The notes beneath the pieces are model-generated. The model did not search any database and was not told the DNA's origin. It worked only from the letters and a program-made list of their open reading frames with translations. Positions 1 to 9,302 of a DNA stretch of 64,000 bases are shown one piece after another. The DNA comes from Chryseobacterium limigenitum (GTDB lineage: Bacteria > Bacteroidota > Bacteroidia > Flavobacteriales > Weeksellaceae), in the NCBI RefSeq assembly GCF_900114875.1, contig NZ_FPKW01000004.1, forward strand, positions 1-64,000, read 5' to 3'. Made by a program: the position numbers and the translations under genes. Position 1 is the stretch's first letter. Every line of letters begins with the position of its first letter.

Positions 1-2
1 CA

Positions 3-410
3 TTACCTTATGATGCAGCAAGTTTTACCAATTATACTTTAGTGCCTTTTGGAGGTACCACAGGTGAGGTTGTAATTCCAAATGATGGAAATTATATTAC
101 AACTGTACGTTGGTGGGGCATAACAGATATTGCATCGGGTTGGACGAGTGCTTATATAAGATTGGTAAAAAAAGATGGAGTGACCAATGCATTATCAACA
201 TTGGATGAAATTGAATACTATACACCAGTGAAAGGTACAGCAAATTCAGATGCTTTTACATTTTCGGTTAATTTGGTAGGAGTTGGTTTAAAAGCCGGTG
301 ATAAGATAATAATATACATACGCCCTTCAGTTGGTAATGGAAATTGGAAAACCGGATCGGTGGGAACAACCACAGTATGGAATCCTAGTCTGCTGGTAAG
401 TCAGCAATAA
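3..410 (+). CDS. C-terminal part of a beta-rich surface-type protein (5' end outside window)
   Basis: The reading frame is open from the first bases of the window to a TAA stop, so only the last 135 or so residues of a larger gene are present. An internal GTG at position 42 could be mistaken for a start, but the frame continues upstream without a stop. The visible part is rich in Thr, Gly, Val, Trp and Tyr in alternating beta-strand patterns and has no membrane segment. This resembles the terminal beta-sandwich (C1q/TNF-like jelly roll) domains of flavobacterial cell-surface or tail-fibre-like proteins. That assignment is an inference from composition. The function is unknown. Confidence 0.55.
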   Translation, partial: LPYDAASFTNYTLVPFGGTTGEVVIPNDGNYITTVRWWGITDIASGWTSAYIRLVKKDGVTNALSTLDEIEYYTPVKGTANSDAFTFSVNLVGVGLKAGDKIIIYIRPSVGNGNWKTGSVGTTTVWNPSLLVSQQ

Positions 411-523
411 TGTTATTTTATCATATGATAAGAAAATTTAGTAGACATTTAAATTTTTCGAGGTGTGATTAAATAATTCGAAAAATATTACTAAGACAAA
501 ATTCTTAAAATAAATCAAATATT

Positions 524-1162
524 ATGTATGCAATTAATCATGCGGCAACAGCCTTGCTCATAAAGAAAAAACAACCGACCGCGCCAATGTTTTTATTACT
601 GGTATCCGTTCAGCTAATGGAAATATTTTGGGTGATTTTTAATTATTTTGGCTGGGAACATTTTTCAGTTTTAAATGGTAAAATGCATCTTGATTTTTTG
701 CCCTATTCACACTCTTTGTTTTCTGGCGTGGCGGTAGCTTTAATTTCATTTGCGATTATCAATTGGGGATATAATAACCGGAAACTTGCAATTGCTTTTT
801 CAATTGGAGTCTTATCACATGTTATTATTGATATGGTATTTCACGAAAAAGATATTCGTCTTTCACCGTTTTCGGACAAACCTGTTTGGGGATTAGGAAT
901 TATAGATTATCCACTTTTGAATTTTGTGCTTGAGTTAATGTACGGAATATTCTGTTGGTGGTATTTCAAAGGAAGCAAAGCGTTGCTGATAGTCATTTTG
1001 GTATTTAATATTACAGATTTACCAATGATGCTGGGGCATGGCGATGCACTGAAATCTTTTGAGAAATACCCATTTATTCTTCCTTCCTTCATTCTTTTTC
1101 AAATTTTAATTACTTGGTATTTTGTATGGAGATATAGTAGAAAACTAAAAGGAAGGCTATAA
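524..1162 (+). CDS. DUF457-like integral membrane protein (putative membrane-bound metal-dependent hydrolase)
   Basis: A 212-residue protein with about five or six hydrophobic segments. It begins with an invariant-looking N-terminal His (INHAATALL). It also has a HLDFLPYSHSL stretch near residue 56, an SHVIIDMVFH segment near residue 98 and a late LGHGD motif. Regularly placed His/Asp pairs between membrane segments are the hallmark of the YdjM/DUF457 family, which is annotated as membrane-bound metal-dependent hydrolases although its substrates are mostly unknown. The gene is monocistronic and is followed by a hairpin terminator. The family call is by motif only. Confidence 0.6.
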   Translation: MYAINHAATALLIKKKQPTAPMFLLLVSVQLMEIFWVIFNYFGWEHFSVLNGKMHLDFLPYSHSLFSGVAVALISFAIINWGYNNRKLAIAFSIGVLSHVIIDMVFHEKDIRLSPFSDKPVWGLGIIDYPLLNFVLELMYGIFCWWYFKGSKALLIVILVFNITDLPMMLGHGDALKSFEKYPFILPSFILFQILITWYFVWRYSRKLKGRL

Positions 1163-1203
1163 TAATTTCTGTTAGTTGGTAAAAACAGATTTTTTTTAGG
1201 AAG

Positions 1204-1235
1204 AATCCAGCTCATATTTAATTATGGGCTGGATT
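1204..1235. terminator. Hairpin terminator between convergent genes
   Basis: The 12-bp arms AATCCAGCTCAT and ATGGGCTGGATT pair with one G-T wobble around an 8-nt loop. The hairpin lies between the DUF457-like gene on the plus strand and the oxidase operon on the minus strand, so it probably serves both. The flanking T-tracts are short and interrupted. Confidence 0.65.
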
Positions 1236-1264
1236 TATTTATATTACAATTTGTCTTTTTTGAT

Positions 1265-3028
1265 CTACCATCCTAAATAATAATCAGGGCTCAACCAAAT
1301 CGGACGATGCATTCCAAAATGTTCCTGAAGCATTTTTTCGGCCTCACAGAAAGCGCCTTCTACCCAGCCTTGCTGATCGGAATATGCTTCTCCGATAATA
1401 TGAATCTGCTCATCAGCAACAGGTTTTCTCATGTATGGCATCACATTTTCAACCGAATATCCTGCTTTCCATGCGTGATATCCTGCGCCGAAAGGTTCAT
1501 CTGTCCAGTCTTTAAAATAGGTTACGTAAGGATCTGGAATCGTTATATCCGGGCCATGCAATTCTCTAAGCTGATTCATTAATTCATCCACCATTAATTG
1601 AGTAGCCTGAACATCATCCAATTGATGCAATTCTTTCAATGATGCAGATTTGGCAGGTTTTACTTCAAAAAGTAGCTTGTCATCAGTCAGTGCTTTCCAG
1701 AAAGTCTCGGTTTCCATATCTCCGTAACTTCCCAACAGCATTGAGTTATTAGTTTCAGGATCTGTACCGAAATAATAACATTGTCTCATCGGTAAATCGG
1801 TGATAGAATGTCCGGAATCAATTTTTAATTCTTTCCACCAAGGATATTGGAAGCCCATTAATATTTTAAACGCAGGTTCCATAATCACCGAACGAATATT
1901 TTTATTGATCACAGAATTTTCATTAATATCAAAAAAGAAATTATTCTGATCTAAAAGCTCCAGAGATTTTCTAGGCATCGCAAGAATCAGCTTGTTTGCA
2001 TAGACATTCCATGTCGTGTTGGTTTTCAGATTAAGAAAAGTCAGTTGGTATTTATGAGTATTTTTTAAGGCATGCTCTTTGGTGAAAGTAAGTAGCTTAT
2101 TTTCAGACCAAATACAGGCTCCATCATGCTCCATATAAGAATTGGCGACTGCATACGCAATGCTGTCATAACCTTCTTCAATGGTTTTATAAATAGTTCC
2201 GGCAGAGAAATCCCCAACCATGTAAGGAAACGCTTCCGCAGAGTTCCAATTGATGGTGTTTGAGTAATATCCGCCCGCATTGGCTACAAATTCATATCCT
2301 TCCTGCGAAATTTGATCTTTAATTAAATTCCAGAATCCTAGATCATTCACTTTACGCTGATCGTAAGGAGAATTAGGAAAATTATAGACCAATTTGGGTT
2401 TGATATCATCCCAGTCTTTGCTTGTTAATTTAAAACTGTAATCGTAAACACTATTTCCTTTGATGATTTTATCTGCGTATTTTTTAGCTACCCACGGATC
2501 TGCCATTAAAACATCATAAATAATCTTGTTAAAAAGCTGATCTGAACTAAAACCATCATCATCATCATTCAGATAATAACGGGTTTCCAGTTTTTTACCT
2601 TCTTTCTGAGCCACATCCCACGCATCTTGTTTGAATCGTTCTTTTCTGAGATACATTAATAGCTTTGTAGGATCGCCCATCGGAAATGGAACGGGAGTCA
2701 TTTTATCTTTCAGAACGGGAATACGTTTGTCCGGATCTGCTTCAGAAAGAGGGTAGCCTTCAATTAATGTCGTTACAATTTCCTGAGAGGTCAGGTAGCG
2801 CATACCTCCCAGTTCGCCCCAGAAATTCATTCCGGGCATCACTACAGATTCTAATCTTCCGCCAAGCTTATTATTCATATCGAAAATTTGTACCTGGTCG
2901 GCAGTATATTTTTTATCGGTTACTAAACGGTAAGCGGTGTATAATCCGGAAGTTCCGGCACCGATAATAGCGACTTCAATTTTTAAATCAGGATGCATTC
3001 CTGGATTTAATGGGGTGTTTTTATTCAT
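1265..3028 (-). CDS. Flavin amine oxidase of the L-amino-acid oxidase family
   Basis: A 587-residue FAD enzyme. The Rossmann dinucleotide motif GAGTSG lies at residues 23-28, followed by an acidic residue at the end of the second strand (IFDMNNKLGGRL). ELGGMRY at residues 72-78 matches the GGMR motif of L-amino-acid oxidases, whose Arg (here R77) binds the substrate carboxylate. The C-terminal IIGEAYSDQQGWVEGA block is the second FAD-contact region of the monoamine-oxidase fold. Expected chemistry is oxidative deamination of an L-amino acid to an imine/oxo acid plus H2O2. No signal peptide is evident. It is the second gene of a minus-strand pair, 12 bp after a sarcosine-oxidase-type flavoprotein. 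RebO/VioA-type tryptophan oxidases belong to the same superfamily, but the substrate cannot be read from the sequence. Confidence 0.75.
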   Translation of the reverse strand: MNKNTPLNPGMHPDLKIEVAIIGAGTSGLYTAYRLVTDKKYTADQVQIFDMNNKLGGRLESVVMPGMNFWGELGGMRYLTSQEIVTTLIEGYPLSEADPDKRIPVLKDKMTPVPFPMGDPTKLLMYLRKERFKQDAWDVAQKEGKKLETRYYLNDDDDGFSSDQLFNKIIYDVLMADPWVAKKYADKIIKGNSVYDYSFKLTSKDWDDIKPKLVYNFPNSPYDQRKVNDLGFWNLIKDQISQEGYEFVANAGGYYSNTINWNSAEAFPYMVGDFSAGTIYKTIEEGYDSIAYAVANSYMEHDGACIWSENKLLTFTKEHALKNTHKYQLTFLNLKTNTTWNVYANKLILAMPRKSLELLDQNNFFFDINENSVINKNIRSVIMEPAFKILMGFQYPWWKELKIDSGHSITDLPMRQCYYFGTDPETNNSMLLGSYGDMETETFWKALTDDKLLFEVKPAKSASLKELHQLDDVQATQLMVDELMNQLRELHGPDITIPDPYVTYFKDWTDEPFGAGYHAWKAGYSVENVMPYMRKPVADEQIHIIGEAYSDQQGWVEGAFCEAEKMLQEHFGMHRPIWLSPDYYLGW

Positions 3029-3040
3029 GATGTAATAGTT

Positions 3041-4228
3041 TTAAATGGCTTTAAAGAATTTGCGTCCTAATTGGAAATGAGAAATATCGAAATCCGTATG
3101 TCCGTCCAAGGCAAGATCAGACATGATTTTTCCTAAAAATGGGGTGAATTTTGCAGCCCATCCGGTGGCATATACTACAATGTTTTTATAATTGGGGACA
3201 TATTTTGGAGCAAAATCAATCAACAGTTCTTTGTTGGGTATGGTACTCAGGGCAATAAGGCACGTTGAGGTATATTCAGGTTCTGTATTCAGGCCTGTCA
3301 TGTGTTCTTTTATCCATTCAGAAGTATAGGCAAGTTCTTGCGGATTTGGAATTAAAGTTCTGTCACTAGGCTCTTCTAAAGGATTAATAACAAAGTCCGG
3401 CGCCACACGAATATATTCCGGATGATCCCACTCAACCGATGGAAAACCATAAAATTCGTTCCCGTTTTTTCCTACAGGATTCTGGAAAACAAACCATGTC
3501 GGATATTGAATAGATGGATCAGTTTTTTTGAAATAAGCCGAAGACATATTCCAATACGTAGCTTCTATTTTAAAATCTAATAAATTGATTACACTGTTGA
3601 TATACGGCCCAGGAATAATTGCCAGTTTTTTAGCAATGTAAATTCCGTTAGGAGTTGTGATTTCAAAGAGTTCACCATTTTGTTTGATGTCAAGTACGGG
3701 TGAATCCTCTCTCAATTCAACAGTTTCCTGCTTTTTGCATAAACTTAAAAGCGTTTCAATTGTTGCTTTAAAATTAATACTGGCTCCATCCGGCTGAAAA
3801 AGTCCGGTATAGTTTTCAGGTAAATTTCTAAAATGATATTGATCTTCAATTTCCTTTGCAGTTAAGGTTGTGTAAGGAACATTTAAAGCTTTGAGGGCTT
3901 TTTCCGCTTCAGCAATATTTCCTTCGGTGGAATGTACTTCTGGATCTCCAAACCAGAGGGTGCCTACTTTATCAAGCAGTGATGTTTCGGTTTCTTTTTC
4001 TAATTCATCCCAATAAGGCTGTGCATCCAAGGCCATCTGTACCATATATTCTTCAGGATATGGGATTCGGAATTGGCGCGATACTCCTGCTGAACTTCCA
4101 AGTTGATTCACAAAAGTAAACTGCTCAAGAACTAAAGTCTTTGCTTTGCGTTTGCCTAGATGGTACGCAGTGGCCAGACCAATTGCTCCTCCGCCAATAA
4201 CAATTACGTCGTAGTTTTCAGTATTCAT
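3041..4228 (-). CDS. FAD-dependent oxidoreductase, monomeric sarcosine oxidase / N-methyl-L-tryptophan oxidase family
   Basis: 395 residues, the usual size for MSOX/MTOX enzymes (about 375-390). The N-terminal FAD motif is GGGAIG at residues 12-17, with the ELVVLE-like acidic end TLVLEQF. The region SSAGVSRQFRIPY corresponds to the conserved GSSHGxSRxxR block. Cys323, in TSTCLIALSTIP, aligns with the Cys that binds FAD covalently in monomeric sarcosine oxidase (KTCMYTMTPD). The closing LDGHTDFDISHFQLGR matches the family C-terminus. It would oxidise a secondary or N-methyl amino acid and release H2O2. It is first in a two-gene operon with the L-amino-acid oxidase homologue. The substrate is undetermined. 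Confidence 0.78.
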   Translation of the reverse strand: MNTENYDVIVIGGGAIGLATAYHLGKRKAKTLVLEQFTFVNQLGSSAGVSRQFRIPYPEEYMVQMALDAQPYWDELEKETETSLLDKVGTLWFGDPEVHSTEGNIAEAEKALKALNVPYTTLTAKEIEDQYHFRNLPENYTGLFQPDGASINFKATIETLLSLCKKQETVELREDSPVLDIKQNGELFEITTPNGIYIAKKLAIIPGPYINSVINLLDFKIEATYWNMSSAYFKKTDPSIQYPTWFVFQNPVGKNGNEFYGFPSVEWDHPEYIRVAPDFVINPLEEPSDRTLIPNPQELAYTSEWIKEHMTGLNTEPEYTSTCLIALSTIPNKELLIDFAPKYVPNYKNIVVYATGWAAKFTPFLGKIMSDLALDGHTDFDISHFQLGRKFFKAI

Positions 4229-4480
4229 GGTTATTTGTTTTTAGGTTTTATGCTGTTTTGAGACAAGTAAAGAATACAATATTTGAAAGATTAAATTTTA
4301 ATCCTTATGTACAGGGATTTTCAAGCACATTATTGTTGTCTTTACTGTGTATTTCAAAGTAACAAAGAAGACGGAAAATGTGGTAGAGTAGAAATAATGA
4401 ATTACAGCTTTAAGTAGAAATACTTAATGAAGTTTGGTAGAAAGAGCGCATGAGAGAAGATGAAAAAGGAATTTTTTTTT
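4229..4480. other. Intergenic region upstream of the flavin oxidase operon
   Basis: AT-rich leader between the oxidase operon and a dispersed repeat. It should contain the minus-strand promoter of the operon, but no clean TAnnTTTG element was found on that strand. No open reading frame of convincing quality is present. Confidence 0.5.
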
Positions 4481-4657
4481 GTTGGGACATCGCAAAGGCG
4501 CAAAGGTTTTTAATCTTTATGCAGATGTTAAGGCGCGAGAAAATCGAAGATTTTCGACAAGCATTAGATGTAAACAGTACAAATTTTATCGCAGATAAAA
4601 TCCTTGCGTCTTAAAACAATATTTTATTTATAATTTGCGCCTTTGCGATGTACCAAC
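4481..4657. repeat. 177-bp element with 24-bp imperfect terminal inverted repeats
   Basis: The left end (4481-4504) contains ACATCGCAAAGGCGCAAA. The right end (4634-4657) contains its reverse complement TTTGCGCCTTTGCGATGT. The outermost GTTGG/CCAAC bases also pair, and one extra mismatch lies inside the arms. A degenerate copy of a small palindromic motif (ATCGAAGATTTTCGAC) is embedded around 4541-4562. No coding capacity. It looks like a MITE-like or REP-like intergenic element and shares TTTGCG words with the shorter repeats at 11204, 25036, 49137 and 63911. Confidence 0.7.
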
Positions 4658-4693
4658 TCTTCAAAATATAAATTTTAATTAAATATTCAATTT

Positions 4694-5281
4694 TTACTCC
4701 AATTGATTATCAAATTTTCTGAGAGTCTGAATTGTAGGCAGTGGCTTTATGTTGATTTTCCTTTCGTTTTTCTTAATGGTTTTATCTGAACCTAATAATT
4801 GGGCTATTTCGGTTCTTGTTCCTTTTATAAGATCAAATTCGGTTTCTGTGGTTGTATTTTTGCCATCCCAACTAACTTTTGCAAGATTGATTAATTCAAA
4901 TTTTCCGTTATTGAAAAGGAATTTATGTTGATTTTTAACATCTTTAATTTCAGAATAGAGAATGAAATAACCATCTTCAATAAAAACGTCCGGAACTTGA
5001 TCTCCGCCATATTTGCCGTTCGGATATTGAGGATTCATTATTTCTGTTGAAGAAACTATTAATTTAAATTTTTTATTCGGCTGTTGGAAAAATATTTCCA
5101 GTTTTAAAGGCTGTTCAGCATCAATAGTATCCATCGAAATAGTTACTTTATCCTTCAAACCATCTTTATTAAGGTCGCCCAATTCTTCTCGTACTTGCAC
5201 AAAATGATGCTGTATTTCTTTTTGCTGCGAATAGGTAAGAATTCCGGCAAGAACTGAAATAATCAATACTATATTTTTCAT
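4694..5281 (-). CDS. Secreted protein with one EF-hand/FG-GAP-like calcium loop
   Basis: The start at 5281 is preferred over an ATG five codons upstream. From 5281 the protein begins MKNIVLIISVLAGILTYSQ, a clean Bacteroidota signal peptide ending before Gln-Gln. The mature part, about 175 residues, contains GDLNKDGLKDKV, a DxNxDGxxD calcium-binding loop as in FG-GAP/VCBS-type repeats. The rest is predicted beta-rich. Hypothetical secreted proteins of this type are common in flavobacteria. Function unknown. Monocistronic. Confidence 0.6.
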   Translation of the reverse strand: MKNIVLIISVLAGILTYSQQKEIQHHFVQVREELGDLNKDGLKDKVTISMDTIDAEQPLKLEIFFQQPNKKFKLIVSSTEIMNPQYPNGKYGGDQVPDVFIEDGYFILYSEIKDVKNQHKFLFNNGKFELINLAKVSWDGKNTTTETEFDLIKGTRTEIAQLLGSDKTIKKNERKINIKPLPTIQTLRKFDNQLE

Positions 5282-5459
5282 GCTTTTAAAATACATGAAA
5301 TTATTTCATCATTTTGTGCTTTCTGAATAAATTTGTTAAAGTTGATCTTTAAATCAATTTTGTTCTGGGAACAGAATTTTTTCTTCTTCTGTTCTCTGTA
5401 CAGCATTAACATACTACAGAAAATGTATTACCCTATACTGTTACGAAATAAAATAGTAT

Positions 5460-5819
5460 TTAATTAAGATCATAATTAGCGATCACTAAACCTAAAATGA
5501 AATGAACGTAGTCCTGTTCTGCATCTTTTCTGTTGATCAGTCTGTTTTTATAATCGTAAGAATTTAATACATTTATCAATTTCTGGTAAGTTTCAAAATT
5601 ATTATCTTTAATTTTTACCCTTACATTCCCGTCCCTTGTTTCGATGATTTCATTCTCCAAAGTTCTGATTTTAAACAGAGCATGACATAATTTTGGAGCG
5701 AAACGCATCTTTCCGACATACCTTTCAACTACGTTTACCTTGAATGACTCGAATACGATTGTATTGAAAACAATATTAGAGTTAGGTTCCTGCGTATTGA
5801 GCTCAAGTTTATAATTCAT
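5460..5819 (-). CDS. Conserved-type hypothetical protein, 119 residues
   Basis: A small soluble protein without signal peptide or membrane segment. It has alternating charged and hydrophobic residues and a conserved-looking KMRFAPKLCHALFKIRTLENEI core near residues 37-58. It has its own leader on the minus strand and ends in a TAA close to an AT-rich region. Codon use and the absence of a longer overlapping frame support a real gene. I do not recognise the family. Confidence 0.5.
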   Translation of the reverse strand: MNYKLELNTQEPNSNIVFNTIVFESFKVNVVERYVGKMRFAPKLCHALFKIRTLENEIIETRDGNVRVKIKDNNFETYQKLINVLNSYDYKNRLINRKDAEQDYVHFILGLVIANYDLN

Positions 5820-6186
5820 TAAATTTATTTTTTACAAATTTAGGTAGAAGTAAAAAAAAAACAAAATAAAATTTTCAATTTAAATAATTGAAAATTTGTA
5901 TGGGCTTTACAATAAATACAAACTAAATTCTATAATAGCAATTATAGATATCTCTCAGGTTATATTTTAAAAGTGAATAATGAAGTAATTATTTTTATTA
6001 AAATCTTTGAAAAGCACCATCAATAAAGAGATTTTAAAGATACTGTTTTTATGTCTGTCTATCATAATATTGAAAATATTCATTAAAATTTGAAATAGGA
6101 TGTATATATTTTGTCACGATTTTGAACATTTTAAATAGCCTTTTTGATAGTAATAAGATTTTCATTGTTATAATTTTACACTTATA
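5820..6186. other. AT-rich intergenic region, no gene seen
   Basis: About 370 bp of very AT-rich sequence between two divergent small genes. It must contain promoters for both. A TATATTTTG string near 6106 resembles a Bacteroidota -7 box but has the wrong internal spacing. No hairpin or repeat was noted. Confidence 0.4.
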
Positions 6187-6558
6187 ATGATGAAAAGAAA
6201 AAATAGAATCTTACTGCTTCATATCGCGTTCCTTTTTGCGGTATTATGTACAGGTTTTCACCTTTTTAAAAGTGAAAAGCATTCTTTTTCTATCAACAAT
6301 AATCAAGGTAAATTTTTACAGAAAGCAAATACACAAGCTGAGGTTGATGTTTATAATTTATCAGATATACAGGATGAATTTGCGTTGGAGGATCGCGATA
6401 AATCATTTATTGATGTTGAGATCTTTTTAGAAAGATGGATTGCGAATATATTTAGAATTCATAATTCTTCTTCCCAGCCTGTTATTGCTCATAACTATTC
6501 ATTTATTACTTTACCCAGGTATATACTTTACCATTCTTTGCAGATACCTGGCTGTTAA
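6187..6558 (+). CDS. Small membrane-anchored or secreted hypothetical protein
   Basis: 123 residues. It starts with basic residues followed by a hydrophobic stretch (ILLLHIAFLFAVLCTGFHLF), which can be a signal anchor. The remainder is polar with several His residues and ends in Gly-Cys. It lies just upstream of ureA in the same orientation, 153 bp away. A nickel or urease role is not shown by anything in the sequence. A second frame (6236-6430) overlaps it and looks like a shadow. I do not recognise the family. Confidence 0.45.
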   Translation: MMKRKNRILLLHIAFLFAVLCTGFHLFKSEKHSFSINNNQGKFLQKANTQAEVDVYNLSDIQDEFALEDRDKSFIDVEIFLERWIANIFRIHNSSSQPVIAHNYSFITLPRYILYHSLQIPGC

Positions 6559-6711
6559 TTTCTTTTTATATCCATAACTAATTCCGATTAGTCCGTATTC
6601 AATAACGGATAAGGGATTCGTACGTCCAATTTCAATTTTTCTGATACTTTGATTTGCCTTTTCTATGAGGCAGAGAAGATAAGATATGTCCAATTTTAAA
6701 TAAAAACATTT

Positions 6712-7014
6712 ATGCATTTAACACCAAGAGAAACAGAGAAGCTGATGCTTTATATGGCAGGCGAACTTGCTCTGAAAAGAAAAGCAAGAGGTCTTAAATT
6801 AAATTACCCCGAATCCATTGCTCTGATCAGCCATTTTTTACTGGAAGGCGCAAGAGACGGTAAAAGAGTGGCGGAACTCATGCAGGAAGGCGCGCAGATT
6901 CTTACGATAGATGATGTAATGCCGGGAGTGGCAGATATGATCCATGATGTTCAGATCGAGGCAACTTTTCCGGATGGAACCAAATTAGTAACCGTGCACA
7001 ACCCAATTCGTTAA
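6712..7014 (+). CDS. ureA: Urease subunit gamma
   Basis: 100 residues, the standard length of UreA. It begins [20 protein letters not shown] and carries the family blocks [24 protein letters not shown] and ending TLVTVHNPI. With UreB and UreC it forms the (alpha-beta-gamma)3 urease that splits urea to ammonia and carbamate in the cytoplasm. It is the first gene of the urease operon, with ureB 11 bp downstream. A TACTTTG string at 6645-6651 is a near match to the -7 promoter element, one base short in the spacer. Confidence 0.97.
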   Translation: MHLTPRETEKLMLYMAGELALKRKARGLKLNYPESIALISHFLLEGARDGKRVAELMQEGAQILTIDDVMPGVADMIHDVQIEATFPDGTKLVTVHNPIR

Positions 7015-7025
7015 TCCAAATTATT

Positions 7026-7493
7026 ATGAAAGAAAAAAATAAAAAAAGTACCATCTCTAATGAAAGTGTAGAGACGGTAGATATAAAAGTAATTAATGCA
7101 GAAGATCTTCTTGTTCAGAAAACTGTGATACCGGGAGAAATTTTTGTCAAGGAGGGAATTATTATCTGCAATGAAGGCAGAGAAACCGTAAAAATAAAAG
7201 TGATCAATACGGGAGACCGTCCTATTCAGGTAGGTTCGCATTTTCATTTTTTTGAAATAAATAAGGCTATGAGCTTTGACCGGGAAAAGGCTTTCGGAAA
7301 GAGACTGAATATTGTTGCAAGTACAGCCGTACGATTCGAGCCGGGAGAAGAAAAGGAAGTTGAGCTTGTAGAAATAGGAGGAAATAAAAAGGCAATGGGC
7401 TTCAATAATCTTGTTGATGGGTCTGTAGATTCAGCGACTCAAAAAGAAGAAAGCCTAGCTAAAGCCAATCAATTAAATTTTAAAAATCTGTAA
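7026..7493 (+). CDS. ureB: Urease subunit beta with N- and C-terminal extensions
   Basis: 155 residues against about 100-110 in most stand-alone UreB proteins. The conserved core begins at [11 protein letters not shown] (residue 35) and runs through [30 protein letters not shown] and [13 protein letters not shown] to MGFNNLVDG. Roughly 34 charged residues precede the core, and a 23-residue tail rich in Glu, Lys, Asn and Gln follows it. It lies between ureA (11-bp gap) and ureC (1-bp gap), so the three structural genes are co-translated. The extensions are family-atypical, but no frame disruption is seen. Confidence 0.95.
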   Translation: MKEKNKKSTISNESVETVDIKVINAEDLLVQKTVIPGEIFVKEGIIICNEGRETVKIKVINTGDRPIQVGSHFHFFEINKAMSFDREKAFGKRLNIVASTAVRFEPGEEKEVELVEIGGNKKAMGFNNLVDGSVDSATQKEESLAKANQLNFKNL

Positions 7494-7494
7494 C

Positions 7495-9216
7495 ATGAGT
7501 TTAAACGTAGACAGAAAACAATATGCCAATATATTAGGTCCAACCGCAGGAGACAGAATCAGATTGGGCGATACAGAACTAATTATTGAGATCGAAAAAG
7601 ATTTCACCCATTATGGTGATGAAGCCGTTTTTGGAGGTGGAAAAACGGTTCGTGACGGAATGGGACAAAACGTTACTGCCAAAAGAACTGAAGGTGTTTT
7701 GGATCTTTGTATCACCGGCGCAACAATTATCGACCATTGGGGAATTGTAAAGGCAGATATCGGAATTAAGGACGGCAAAATTGTAGGAATTGGCAAAGCC
7801 GGAAATCCCGACACAATGGATGGTGTAACTCCAAATATGATCATCGGAGCTTCTACGGAAGTTCATGGCGGAAAAGGATATATCGTAACAGCGGGAGGAA
7901 TTGACACCCATATTCATTTTATCTGCCCTCAACAAATTGAAACATCTCTTTACAGCGGAATTACAACAATGATCGGTGGCGGAACAGGCCCAAATGACGG
8001 AACCAACGCAACAACCGTTACTCCCGGAAAATTCAATATGCAGAAAATGTTGGAAGCTGCAGAAGAATATCCTATGAATTTAGGTTTCTTCGGAAAAGGA
8101 AACTGTTCTGCAGAAGAACCGATTGAAGAACAGGTAGAAGCAGGAGCATTAGGTGTAAAAATTCATGAAGACTGGGGAGCGACCCCTGCAACGATTGACG
8201 CTGCTTTAAAAGTTGCAGATAAATATGATGTTCAGGTGGCAATACACACAGATACCTTAAATGAAGGCGGCTTTTTGGAAGACACGATGAGAGCGATCAA
8301 CGGAAGAGTAATTCACACTTTCCATACAGAAGGCGCAGGAGGGGGGCATGCTCCGGATATCATCAAGGCAGCGATGTATCCAAACGTTTTACCGGCTTCC
8401 ACGAATCCTACACGTCCTTATACGATCAATACAATTGATGAGCATTTGGATATGTTGATGGTTTGCCACCATTTAAGTAAAAATATTCCTGAAGATGTAG
8501 CGTTTGCAGATTCACGTATTCGTCCGGAAACGATTGCTGCTGAAGATATTTTGCATGATATCGGAGTGTTCAGTATTATGAGTTCCGATTCTCAGGCGAT
8601 GGGAAGACCGGGAGAAGTGATTACCAGAACATGGCAGACGGCGAGCAAAATGAAAGATCAGCGCGGACAGTTGGAAGAAGATGAAAATACTGCTCATGAT
8701 AACTTCCGTGCAAAGCGTTATGTGGCGAAATATACCATCAATCCGGCTATTGCTCACGGTATTTCAGAATATGTGGGTTCAATTGAAGCTGGAAAATTAG
8801 CTGATTTAGTGATCTGGAAACCTGCATTATTCGGAGTAAAACCTGAAATGATCGTAAAAGGAGGTTTCGTAATTGCTGCAAAAATGGGAGATCCAAACGC
8901 TTCGATTCCGACGCCGCAACCTGTTATCTACAGAAATATGTTTGGAGCCCACGGTCGTGCAAAGTATGGAACCTGTGCCAATTTTGTTTCTCAAATTTCA
9001 ATTGATAACGGAACAATTGCTGAATATAAATTAGAAAAAATGATTCTTCCTGTGAAAAACTGTAGAAATATTTCAAAAAAGGATCTTATTCATAATGATA
9101 AAACTCCGGTAATTGAGGTGAATCCTGAAAATTATAAAGTAACAGTTGATGGCGTGCATATTACTTGTGAGCCGGCAGAAAAGTTACCATTAACACAATT
9201 GTATTATTTATTTTAA
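7495..9216 (+). CDS. ureC: Urease subunit alpha (catalytic)
   Basis: 573 residues, full length. All active-site residues are present. His139 and His141 (DTHIHF), carbamylated Lys222 in GVKIHEDWG, His251 (AIHTDT), His277 and Asp365 (SSDSQAMG) are the dinickel ligands. The mobile flap Cys324-His325 lies in VCHHLSKN. N-terminal [18 protein letters not shown] is diagnostic. It catalyses urea hydrolysis. It starts one base after the ureB stop. A hairpin follows the stop, and an unrelated outer-membrane-type gene comes next before the accessory genes resume. Confidence 0.98.
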   Translation: MSLNVDRKQYANILGPTAGDRIRLGDTELIIEIEKDFTHYGDEAVFGGGKTVRDGMGQNVTAKRTEGVLDLCITGATIIDHWGIVKADIGIKDGKIVGIGKAGNPDTMDGVTPNMIIGASTEVHGGKGYIVTAGGIDTHIHFICPQQIETSLYSGITTMIGGGTGPNDGTNATTVTPGKFNMQKMLEAAEEYPMNLGFFGKGNCSAEEPIEEQVEAGALGVKIHEDWGATPATIDAALKVADKYDVQVAIHTDTLNEGGFLEDTMRAINGRVIHTFHTEGAGGGHAPDIIKAAMYPNVLPASTNPTRPYTINTIDEHLDMLMVCHHLSKNIPEDVAFADSRIRPETIAAEDILHDIGVFSIMSSDSQAMGRPGEVITRTWQTASKMKDQRGQLEEDENTAHDNFRAKRYVAKYTINPAIAHGISEYVGSIEAGKLADLVIWKPALFGVKPEMIVKGGFVIAAKMGDPNASIPTPQPVIYRNMFGAHGRAKYGTCANFVSQISIDNGTIAEYKLEKMILPVKNCRNISKKDLIHNDKTPVIEVNPENYKVTVDGVHITCEPAEKLPLTQLYYLF

Positions 9217-9228
9217 GAACAAACCCTG

Positions 9229-9255
9229 CCTTATAGGTTGCTAAAGCCTATAAGG
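9229..9255. terminator. CCTTATAGG hairpin downstream of ureC
   Basis: Perfect 9-bp arms CCTTATAGG and CCTATAAGG enclose a 9-nt loop, just after the ureC stop. The same arm sequence forms a longer hairpin at 29860-29890, so this is probably a dispersed terminator-like repeat. The run following it is A-rich on the plus strand and T-poor. It may attenuate rather than end transcription into the accessory genes. Confidence 0.5.
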
Positions 9256-9302
9256 TTTATCTCAAAAAAAAAAATTAAATAATAACAGAATTAAAATTAA
9301 GA

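Noticed and set aside
7579-7935. Open frames on the minus strand inside ureC
   Set aside because: They are antisense to a gene with full urease conservation and have no start context or family match; they arise from codon bias.
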